Positions 1 through 6,184 of a stretch of 11,518 bases of DNA are shown here, piece by piece (the first letter of the stretch is position 1; every line of letters begins with the position of its first letter). Source of the DNA: Hyphomonadaceae bacterium UBA4763 (lineage in GTDB: Bacteria > Pseudomonadota > Alphaproteobacteria > Caulobacterales > Aquidulcibacteraceae); NCBI GenBank assembly GCA_002403455.1, contig DHHV01000131.1, positions 1 through 11,518 of the forward strand. Direction: 5' to 3'. The position numbers and the translations under genes are program-made. The notes under the pieces are model-generated. The model saw only the letters and a list, made by a program, of their open reading frames with translations, searched no databases and was not told the DNA's origin.

Positions 1-438
1 CCGGATGAGGCGGTGGCGGCGGCGTTCGGCGCGGCGGCGCAAGCGATCTATGTTGGGGATTATCTGACCCTGTGGTTTGCCGACCCCGATTTTGTGCGCG
101 ATTGCCGCCCCTCGATCGCTGCGATCGCGGGATTGGGCGCAGCGACGGCGCGCGGACCGGGCAATGTGACGATCGCCGCGTCAGCAGCGCCGGGGCAAGA
201 CCATGACGTGATCGTCCGCTTCTTTGCGCCCGGCAGCGGCATTGCCGAGGACCCGGCGACAGGATCGGCTTTTTGCGCGCTGGCGCCCATCGTTGCGGTG
301 CGCTCGGTGAGAACCGCCTTTCGGGCGTTTCAGGCCTTTCCGGGCCGGGGCGCGCGAATTGATGTGGCGCTGGGCGCAGACCACGTTGCTTTATCGGGTC
401 GCTGCGCGCCGGTCATCGAGGGGTGGATGACGCTTTGA
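1..438 (+). CDS. PhzF-family protein (phenazine-biosynthesis-like isomerase fold), 5' end missing
   Basis: Frame 1 is open from the first base and ends at TGA 436-438, giving 145 C-terminal residues of a protein that begins outside the window. The motif AEDPATGSA followed by CALAP is the conserved glycine-rich segment of the PhzF / diaminopimelate-epimerase-like fold. The tail, a short strand-rich stretch ending in IEGWMTL, also fits the family. Members of about 260-300 residues are usually cytosolic isomerases or epimerase-like enzymes, and most have no assigned substrate. The catalytic glutamate of PhzF lies near the N-terminus and cannot be checked here, so activity is not established. No phenazine genes are nearby. 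The next gene is convergent, with only 13 bp between the two stop codons, and no clear terminator is visible between them. The GTG at 13 is internal to the domain and is unlikely to be the start. Confidence 0.85.
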   Translation, partial: PDEAVAAAFGAAAQAIYVGDYLTLWFADPDFVRDCRPSIAAIAGLGAATARGPGNVTIAASAAPGQDHDVIVRFFAPGSGIAEDPATGSAFCALAPIVAVRSVRTAFRAFQAFPGRGARIDVALGADHVALSGRCAPVIEGWMTL

Positions 439-451
439 AACGGCAGTGACT

Positions 452-661
452 TTACGCCGCGCGGAGCCATTCCCGCAACCGGCTCTGCAGCGCGCGGGCT
501 GGCGATTTCGCGGGGGCCGCCATGGCTGGGGCGTCGCCGGTTCTGGCGGCGCTCGGTGAGGCGGGGAGATAAGGGTTGAGGCCACGGGCGAGCCAGCCGT
601 TTGAGGCGGTCGCAGGTTCTTGCGGAGACTCTGAAAATTGGGGGTTCATCTTGGTGCTCAT
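452..661 (-). CDS. Hypothetical 69-residue protein, Pro/Ala-rich with an amphipathic Arg/Leu tail
   Basis: I do not recognise this product. The ORF starts at ATG 661, which is the first possible start after an in-frame TGA upstream, and ends at TAA 452-454. It has no signal peptide, membrane segment or cysteines. Roughly residues 1-50 are rich in Ser, Pro and Ala and look disordered. The last 15 or so (SPARALQSRLREWLRAA) would form an amphipathic basic helix. Third positions are mostly G or C, as in the neighbouring genes. A candidate promoter with a TATATT -10 box lies about 40 bp upstream, next to a perfect palindrome. Against it, there is no convincing Shine-Dalgarno sequence before either ATG, and short ORFs arise by chance in GC-rich DNA. 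It is the last leftward gene, convergent with the PhzF gene. It could be a small regulatory or adaptor protein, or not a gene. Confidence 0.42.
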   Translation of the reverse strand: MSTKMNPQFSESPQEPATASNGWLARGLNPYLPASPSAARTGDAPAMAAPAKSPARALQSRLREWLRAA

Positions 662-700
662 CGTGATTGACGTGACGGGTTTTGATATGTTCGCACCTGC

Positions 701-728
701 AATATAAGCGCGATTTGACCCCCATCAA
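701..728 (-). promoter_or_regulatory. Candidate sigma70-like promoter for the 69-codon ORF
   Basis: Read on the - strand, TTGATG (complement of 723-728) and TATATT (complement of 701-706) are separated by 16 bp, close to the housekeeping-sigma consensus. Initiation about 7 bp downstream would leave a leader of roughly 30 nt before ATG 661. The -35 box touches the left arm of the palindrome at 727-757. This is a match by eye only; no transcript evidence is available. Confidence 0.35.
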
Positions 729-757
729 TGCATGGAAATATGATATTTCCATGCATT
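727..757. repeat. Perfect inverted repeat, 14-bp arms with a 3-nt centre
   Basis: AATGCATGGAAATA is followed by TGA and then its exact reverse complement. The arms are AT-rich with only four G/C pairs each, unlike the GC-rich surroundings. The repeat lies in the 154-bp noncoding gap between the end of the acyl-CoA dehydrogenase gene and the start of the small ORF, touching the candidate -35 box. An operator for a dimeric regulator is the simplest reading. On the + strand the right arm runs into five T residues, so a weak terminator for rightward transcription is possible. On the - strand no T-tract follows, so it is not an intrinsic terminator for the acyl-CoA dehydrogenase gene. The rest of 662-815 holds no other supported feature. 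Confidence 0.8.
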
Positions 758-815
758 TTTGCATAGATAGAGGCGCATTTTTGATCCCACTCCGCGCGCG
801 ATCCAACGCTTTGAC

Positions 816-2600
816 TTACCCAAACACCGCCGCGTCTAGAGCCGACAGGCGCCAGTCATCGGCGTCGAGCAGAGCGAAAACCGGGGCGATTTTCGGCAAT
901 TCCCAGTCAAAGAAAAACGCGCAAGCCGCGCGCTTGCCGCGCGCAAAATCATCCTCGCGCCCTTGCAACAAGAGCGCTTGGCGCAGCCAAATCCAGGCGA
1001 TCGCGACATGGCCAAAGGCGTCGAGAAATGGCGCGGCCTTTTCCAACATATCCGGGCGAAATTGCGCCGCGATGCGGGCAATGTCAGCGCAGGCCTGCTT
1101 AAGGGCGCCGCCATGGCGCGCGAGCGCCCCGCCGGCGGCGATTCCTTGCGCGGCGCTGGCCTCGACCTCCGTCAAAAACAGATGCAGCGCCTTGCCGCCG
1201 GCCAGCCCCAATTTGCGTCCCATCAGATCGAGCGCCTGGACGCCATGGGTTCCTTCATGGATCGGGTTGAGGCGATTATCGCGATAAAGCTGCTCGACCA
1301 TGTAATCGCGGGTATAGCCGTAACCGCCATGCACCTGGATCGCCATGTCATTGGCGGCGAGGCAGAAAGACGACGGCCAGCTTTTGGCGATAGGTGTAAG
1401 CAATTCCAGGAGCAGGCCCGCTTCGGCGCGTTTGTCGGAATCGGGATGGGTCTCCCCGTCATCGACAAGCCGCGCGCAATACAGCACAAAGGCGAGCGCG
1501 CCTTCGACAAAGGCCTTTTGCGACAGCAAAAGCCGACGCACATCCGGATGGGCGATGATCGGGACTTGCGGCGTCGATGGGTCTTTCGCGCCGAGTGGGC
1601 GCCCTTGCGGGCGCGATTTGGCGTAATCGAGCGCATGCTGATAGCCCGCATAACCCAAGGCTGTTGCGCCGAGACCAACGCCGATCCGCGCCTCGTTCAT
1701 CATCAAGAACATGGCGGCAAGGCCCTGATGCGGCGCGCCGACCAGATAGCCGACCGCGCCCGGCGCGCCCTGCGGCGAAAACGCCCCCTCGCCGAAATTC
1801 AACAGGCAATTGGTCGTGCCGCGATAGCCCATCTTGTGGTTGAGACCAGCCAAGGTGACGTCATTGCGCGCGCCGATCGAACCGTCGTCGTTCAGCAGAT
1901 ATTTCGGCGCCAGAAACAGCGAAATGCCTTTGGCGCCTGCCGGCGCGCCGGGCATTTTGGCCAGCACCATGTGGACGATATTGTCGCTCAATTCATGTTC
2001 GCCGGCCGAGATCCACATTTTGCGGCCAAACAGCCGATAGGTCCCGTCGGCTTGCGGCTCGGCCCGCGTCGTGATGTCGGCGAGCGAAGAACCGGCTTGC
2101 GGTTCGGAGAGGCACATCGTGCCGAAAAACCGCCCCTCCGTCATCGCCGGCAAGAAACGGGCCGCGAGTTCCGGCGTCCCATGCGCCCTTAGAAGATTGC
2201 GCGCGCCGATCGTCAAAAACGGATAAGCGGTCGTGCCGACATTGGCGGCCTGAAACAGCGCCATCGCCGCATTGGCGATCGTCAAGGGCAATTGCAGCCC
2301 GCCCTCGGCGGCCTCGGCCGTTGCGCCAAAAAAGCCGGCCTCGCGAAAGCGCGCCAGCGCCTCGGAAACTTCAGGGATGACGATCGCCTGGCCATTTTCA
2401 AAGCGCGGCTCGTTCTGATCGGCCTTTTTGTTGTGGGTGGCGAAATGATCGGCGGCGATGCTTTCGGCAAGATCAAGGATCGCCGCGGCGCCGGCGCGGT
2501 CATGCTCGGCAAAGCGGGGGCGCTGGAAGAGCTCTTCCGCTCCGAGCAGGTCGAACAGCACAAAGTCCAGATCGCGGCGGTCGATGAGTTTGCTCGTCAT
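816..2600 (-). CDS. Acyl-CoA dehydrogenase of the long (~600-residue) DmdC/FadE-like type
   Basis: This 594-residue flavoenzyme should catalyse FAD-dependent alpha,beta-dehydrogenation of an acyl-CoA in the cytosol, as in beta-oxidation or a related degradation pathway. The central beta domain carries MCLSEPQAGSS (162-172). The FAD-binding signature VHGGYGYTRDY spans 423-433. HEGT (448-451) holds the likely catalytic base Glu449, in the position of the medium-chain-type glutamate. An N-terminal extension and about 130 residues beyond the catalytic core match the long subfamily that includes 3-methylmercaptopropionyl-CoA dehydrogenase (DmdC). Substrate cannot be assigned: most members of this subfamily are not DmdC, and no other dmd gene is in view. 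ATG 2600 is preceded by AAGGA about 10 nt upstream, a slightly long spacing. The gene follows lolD by 76 bp on the same strand and may be co-transcribed with it. Confidence 0.93.
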   Translation of the reverse strand: MTSKLIDRRDLDFVLFDLLGAEELFQRPRFAEHDRAGAAAILDLAESIAADHFATHNKKADQNEPRFENGQAIVIPEVSEALARFREAGFFGATAEAAEGGLQLPLTIANAAMALFQAANVGTTAYPFLTIGARNLLRAHGTPELAARFLPAMTEGRFFGTMCLSEPQAGSSLADITTRAEPQADGTYRLFGRKMWISAGEHELSDNIVHMVLAKMPGAPAGAKGISLFLAPKYLLNDDGSIGARNDVTLAGLNHKMGYRGTTNCLLNFGEGAFSPQGAPGAVGYLVGAPHQGLAAMFLMMNEARIGVGLGATALGYAGYQHALDYAKSRPQGRPLGAKDPSTPQVPIIAHPDVRRLLLSQKAFVEGALAFVLYCARLVDDGETHPDSDKRAEAGLLLELLTPIAKSWPSSFCLAANDMAIQVHGGYGYTRDYMVEQLYRDNRLNPIHEGTHGVQALDLMGRKLGLAGGKALHLFLTEVEASAAQGIAAGGALARHGGALKQACADIARIAAQFRPDMLEKAAPFLDAFGHVAIAWIWLRQALLLQGREDDFARGKRAACAFFFDWELPKIAPVFALLDADDWRLSALDAAVFG

Positions 2601-2643
2601 GGCGGAGATGTCCTTGATTTGGGCGCGATATCGTTCTGGCCGA

Positions 2644-2668
2644 CAAACGGCGCCAAACGCCGCCTTTG
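2644..2668 (-). terminator. Possible weak terminator or 3' hairpin after lolD
   Basis: On the - strand, CAAA and CGGCG pair with CGCCG and TTTG around a five-base loop, leaving a two-base GG bulge. It lies 8 bp beyond the lolD stop. The trailing TTTG is too short for a convincing intrinsic terminator, so partial termination or 3'-end stabilisation is as likely as a true end of the operon. Confidence 0.25.
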
Positions 2669-2676
2669 CGCAAGCG

Positions 2677-3399
2677 TTAAATCACTGCCCGCTTGGCCGA
2701 AATCTCCGCCGTCACGTCAACAACCCGCCCACCGCGCAGCGCCAACACCCGGTCCATGTAACGCGCCAAATCGAGATTATGGGTCGCGCAGAGCACGCTG
2801 ACCCCCTCTTCGCGCGCCAGACGCCCCAAAGCGTCAAAGACGCCTGCGGCCGTAACGGGGTCGAGATTGCCCGTCGGCTCATCAGCGATCAGCAAACGCG
2901 GTCGGTTGGCGAGCGCGCGGGCAATCGCGACGCGCTGCTGCTCGCCGCCGGACAATTGCCCGGGCTGATGTGCCACCCGTTCGGCGAGGCCAACCGAGGT
3001 CAGCAAAGCGCGGGCCCGGTCCTTGGCGGCGCGGGCGCTGGTCTTGGCGATCTGCTGCGGGATGATGACATTCTCGAGCGCGGTGAATTCCGGCAGCAAA
3101 AAGTGAAACTGATAAACAAAGCCGATGACGCCGCGCCGGATCGCCGAACGCTCGGCATCGCCCAATTTGCCGGTCGAGCGGCCCTCGATCGCCACATCGC
3201 CCGCATCGGGTTTTTCCAACAGCCCGGCGATATGCAAGAGTGAGGACTTGCCCGAGCCCGACGGACCAATCAGGCCAACGATCTCGCCGCGGCGCACGCT
3301 CAAATCGAGGTCGCGGAAAATCTCCAGGCGCTCGGAGCCAGAGCCATAGACGCGGCTGGCGCCCGCGATCGCGAGAACGGGGGGCGTTGCGTCAGTCAA
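2677..3399 (-). CDS. lolD: LolD, ATP-binding subunit of the lipoprotein-releasing ABC transporter
   Basis: This 240-residue cytosolic ATPase powers the transporter that pulls outer-membrane lipoproteins out of the inner membrane and hands them to the periplasmic chaperone LolA. All ABC nucleotide-binding motifs are present: Walker A GPSGSGKS (45-52), Q-loop YQFHFLLPEFT (96-106), signature LSGGEQQR (149-156), Walker B LLIADEP (169-175) with catalytic Glu174, and H-loop His207. Length and the Q-loop region match the LolD/MacB-type branch. The identity rests on position directly after a LolC/E permease gene. The only sensible start is TTG at 3399, which overlaps the permease stop by 8 bp (TTGACTGA) and has GAGG about 9 nt upstream, so translation is probably coupled. 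A 76-bp gap separates it from the acyl-CoA dehydrogenase gene downstream. Confidence 0.93.
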   Translation of the reverse strand: MTDATPPVLAIAGASRVYGSGSERLEIFRDLDLSVRRGEIVGLIGPSGSGKSSLLHIAGLLEKPDAGDVAIEGRSTGKLGDAERSAIRRGVIGFVYQFHFLLPEFTALENVIIPQQIAKTSARAAKDRARALLTSVGLAERVAHQPGQLSGGEQQRVAIARALANRPRLLIADEPTGNLDPVTAAGVFDALGRLAREEGVSVLCATHNLDLARYMDRVLALRGGRVVDVTAEISAKRAVI

Positions 3400-4753
3400 A
3401 GCGCAGCACCTCGACCGGGTCGAGCCGGGCGGCGCGCCAGGCTTGCGGCAGCGAGGCCAGGAACGCCATGAACATCGACCAGCCTGACACCAGCGCCACT
3501 TCCCAATATTCGATCTTGGCCGGCAGCCGGCTTAAGAAATAGACTTCCGAATTAAACACGTCGGCGCCGGTGACGCGCGCCACAAAATCCTGGATCGGCC
3601 CGATATTGAGGCAAAAGACGACGCCAAGGATGGCGCCGGCCAGCGCGCCGCCGACTCCGATCGCTGCGCCCGCCAGCATGAAAATCCGCAAGATCGTGCC
3701 GCGTTCGGCCCCCATCGAGCGCATGATGGCGATATCGCGCGATTTGTTGCGCACCAACATCACGAGGGCCGAGACGATATTCAGCGCGGCGATGCTGACG
3801 ACCAGCATCAAGATCAGGCGCATGACCATGCGCTCGACCGCCAAAGCGTTGACGATGGTGTCGTTCTGATCGCGCCAATCGAGCACCAGAAAAGACCCGC
3901 CGACGATCTCAGCGATCTGGCGCTTGACGAGCGTGAGGTCGTCGGGATCGCGCACGCGGATCTCGAAATTGTCGATGCTGTCGCCGCGGTTGAAATAAAG
4001 CTTGGCCTCGTCCAGCGGCAAATAGACAAGCGATTGATCATAGAGCGCATGGCCAAAATCAAAAACGCCAGCGATTTCATAGCTCTTGCGGCGCGGCGCA
4101 ACGCCAAAGGCGGTGGTGGCGCCTTGCGCGGTGAGAAGGGTCACTTGCTCGCCCGCCCGCACGCCAAGGCTCTGGGCGAGCCGATAGCCGATCATGACGC
4201 GGGGGATCGCCTCTGCGCCCTCTTCAAAACGGTAAAGCCCGCCTTCGGTGAAACATCCGACCGCATCGCCCGCCGTCGGGGCGGGCAAGGGACACGCAAC
4301 GCCAGGGCCGCGCTCATCGACCGCGCGAAAGGCCGCACGCTCTAAATCCTCGCGCCGCACGCCGCGCACAAGGGCGCCGGTGCCGCCCTGGCGGACCGTG
4401 GCGAAGGCTTGGCCCTCAATCAGCGGGGCGATCGAGACGACATCGGGCAATAAAGCGATCTGGTCGCGGGCGGCGCTCGCTTCGCTCGGCGAAAAGCCGG
4501 CGGTTGTCACAAAGACATGGCCGCCAACGCCCAAGACGCGGGCGATAAACTCGGACCGAAAGCCATTCATCACCGACATGACGATGACCAAAACGGCGAC
4601 CGAGGCCATCACCGCCAAAAACGCGATCGACGCGATCAAGGCGACCCCGCCTTGCTTGCGCCGCGCCCGCAAATAGCGCCAAGCCATTTGCCGCTCAAAG
4701 CCGCCGAATGCGCCCGCGAGCGGGGTGCGCGCCGCACTCGCCTCAACGCTCAT
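3392..4753 (-). CDS. lolC: Lipoprotein-releasing ABC transporter permease, LolC/LolE (LolF-like) type
   Basis: This inner-membrane permease partners LolD to release lipoproteins to LolA. The N-terminal FERQMAWRYLRARR (19-32) is typical of the family. One membrane helix (about 38-60) is followed by a large periplasmic domain, then three helices (about 309-333, 354-383 and 417-436). The cytosolic coupling segment NKSRDIAIMRSMGAERG (336-352) and the terminal LDPVEVLRFD are family hallmarks. Only one permease gene is seen, so it probably works as a homodimer, as in LolF systems; the lolC name is by convention and does not exclude LolE or LolF. At 453 residues it is longer than most members. The surplus appears to lie around 143-185, with Cys154 and Cys167. 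ATG 4753 overlaps the proS stop as ATGA and has AGG 8 nt upstream, so translation is probably coupled to proS. Confidence 0.92.
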   Translation of the reverse strand: MSVEASAARTPLAGAFGGFERQMAWRYLRARRKQGGVALIASIAFLAVMASVAVLVIVMSVMNGFRSEFIARVLGVGGHVFVTTAGFSPSEASAARDQIALLPDVVSIAPLIEGQAFATVRQGGTGALVRGVRREDLERAAFRAVDERGPGVACPLPAPTAGDAVGCFTEGGLYRFEEGAEAIPRVMIGYRLAQSLGVRAGEQVTLLTAQGATTAFGVAPRRKSYEIAGVFDFGHALYDQSLVYLPLDEAKLYFNRGDSIDNFEIRVRDPDDLTLVKRQIAEIVGGSFLVLDWRDQNDTIVNALAVERMVMRLILMLVVSIAALNIVSALVMLVRNKSRDIAIMRSMGAERGTILRIFMLAGAAIGVGGALAGAILGVVFCLNIGPIQDFVARVTGADVFNSEVYFLSRLPAKIEYWEVALVSGWSMFMAFLASLPQAWRAARLDPVEVLRFD

Positions 4754-6090
4754 GCGGCGACCTGTGGGCCGGTCGGGGCGAGCCGGTTAAGGGCCGCCTC
4801 AAGGCTAAGCTCATGTTTGGCCCCGGTGGCGCGCTCGCGCAGTTCAACGAGGCCCGCTTCCAGCCCTTTGGGGCCGATCACCAGCACAAACGGAATGCCG
4901 ATGACTTCCATCGTCGCGAATTTGGCGCCGGGCCGCTCGCTGGTGTCGTCATAAAGCGGGTCGCGGCCCATGGCGCGCAGCTGGGCATAGGCCTGTTCGC
5001 AGGCCGCATCGACTTTGGAATCGCCCGGGCGTAGATTGACGATGGCGACGTCGAACGGCGCAACGGCTTCCGGCCATTTTATGCCCAGTTCGTCATGATG
5101 GGCTTCGATGATCGCGCCGAGCAAGCGCGACACCCCGACCCCATAAGAGCCCATTTGGGCGGGGCGCTCTTTGCCGTCCGAGCCGGTGATCATTGCTTTC
5201 ATCGGCGCAGAATATTTCTCGCCAAAATAGAAAATATGGCCGACTTCGATGCCGCGCGCCGATAATTGCCGCTCCGGCGGCACTTGCGCGGCAAAGGCGG
5301 CCGGGTCGTGCTTTTCTTCGGTGGCGGCGTAGAGCGCCGTGCGCGCGTCGACCAAGGGCTGCAAATCGGCGTCGAAATCGACGTCGAGGCCTGGCGCGCC
5401 CATGTCGGTCAACGCGCTGTCGCAGAAGACTTGGCTCTCGCCGGTATCGGCCAGGATGATGAATTCATGGCTCATATCCCCGCCGATCGGGCCGGTATCG
5501 GCTTTCATCGGCACGGCCTTGAGGCCCATCCGCGCGAAGGTGTTGAGATAAGCGATGAACATCCGATTATAGGACGCGCGCGCGCCGGCTTCATCAACGT
5601 CAAAGGAATAGGCGTCCTTCATCAGGAATTCGCGCCCGCGCATAACGCCAAAACGCGGCCGGATCTCGTCGCGAAACTTCCATTGGATATGGTAAAGGGT
5701 TTTGGGCAGGTCCTTATAGCTGCGCACAAAGGTACGGAACACATCCGTAATCAGCTCTTCATTGGTCGGCCCATACAGCAGATCGCGCTCATGGCGGTCC
5801 TTGATGCGCAGCATTTCCAGGCCATAATCGTCATAGCGCCCGCTCTCGCGCCAAAGATCAGCCTGTTGCAAGGTGGGCATCAGCAATTCAATCGCACCGG
5901 CGCGGTTCTGCTCCTCCCGCACAATTTGGGAGACTTTTTGCAAGACGCGAAAACCCAACGGGAGCCACGTATAAATCCCGGCGGCGCTTTGGCGGATCAT
6001 GCCCGTGCGCAACATCAATTTATGCGAGACGATCTGCGCCTCGGCGGGGCTTTCTTTCATGATCGGCATGAAAAAGCGGGAAAGACGCAT
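4750..6090 (-). CDS. proS: Prolyl-tRNA synthetase, short form lacking the INS editing domain
   Basis: This class II synthetase charges tRNA-Pro with proline in the cytosol. Motif 1 lies in about 38-80, motif 2 is FRDEIRPRFGVMRGREFLMK (139-158), and motif 3 is GSYGVGVSRLLGAIIE (314-329). The anticodon-binding domain follows from about 345 to the end. At 446 residues it is far shorter than the roughly 570-residue E. coli enzyme. Only about 60 residues stand where the 180-residue INS domain would sit, so cis-editing of Ala-tRNA-Pro is absent. Alphaproteobacteria with this form commonly rely on a separate ProXp-ala/YbaK-type deacylase. The start MRLSRFFMPIMKESPAEAQI fits family N-termini. Shine-Dalgarno pairing is weak. 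The gene lies 94 bp after the RND pump and overlaps the Lol permease gene by 4 bp. Confidence 0.97.
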   Translation of the reverse strand: MRLSRFFMPIMKESPAEAQIVSHKLMLRTGMIRQSAAGIYTWLPLGFRVLQKVSQIVREEQNRAGAIELLMPTLQQADLWRESGRYDDYGLEMLRIKDRHERDLLYGPTNEELITDVFRTFVRSYKDLPKTLYHIQWKFRDEIRPRFGVMRGREFLMKDAYSFDVDEAGARASYNRMFIAYLNTFARMGLKAVPMKADTGPIGGDMSHEFIILADTGESQVFCDSALTDMGAPGLDVDFDADLQPLVDARTALYAATEEKHDPAAFAAQVPPERQLSARGIEVGHIFYFGEKYSAPMKAMITGSDGKERPAQMGSYGVGVSRLLGAIIEAHHDELGIKWPEAVAPFDVAIVNLRPGDSKVDAACEQAYAQLRAMGRDPLYDDTSERPGAKFATMEVIGIPFVLVIGPKGLEAGLVELRERATGAKHELSLEAALNRLAPTGPQVAA

Positions 6091-6184
6091 GGGGGCTCGT
6101 TTTTGTCTCGCAGAACGCGCAGGCGAGCCGGCCTGATAAAGCAGCGGCGCAGAAGATGAAAGCGATTTTGCTCAGATAGGCGGG

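Noticed and set aside
459..495. Imperfect GC-rich inverted repeat after the PhzF stop as a terminator
   Set aside because: The pairing is interrupted, no T-run follows, and it lies inside the 452-661 coding frame.
330..806. 158-codon - strand ORF spanning the palindrome and overlapping the PhzF gene
   Set aside because: It crosses the end of a supported convergent gene and a regulatory gap, is very basic, and competes with the more plausible 452-661 frame.
963..2192. 409-codon + strand ORF opposite the acyl-CoA dehydrogenase gene
   Set aside because: It is an antisense shadow of a well-supported gene. The translation is Arg/His/Gln-rich with no family motif, as expected for reverse reading of GC-rich coding DNA.
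6091..6184. Possible structured leader (riboswitch or T-box) before proS
   Set aside because: GGCTCG/CGAGCC (6094-6099 with 6124-6129) and CTCGC/GCGAG pairs exist, but the stems are short with long loops. No T-box or riboswitch core was recognised, and T-boxes are not expected in this group.
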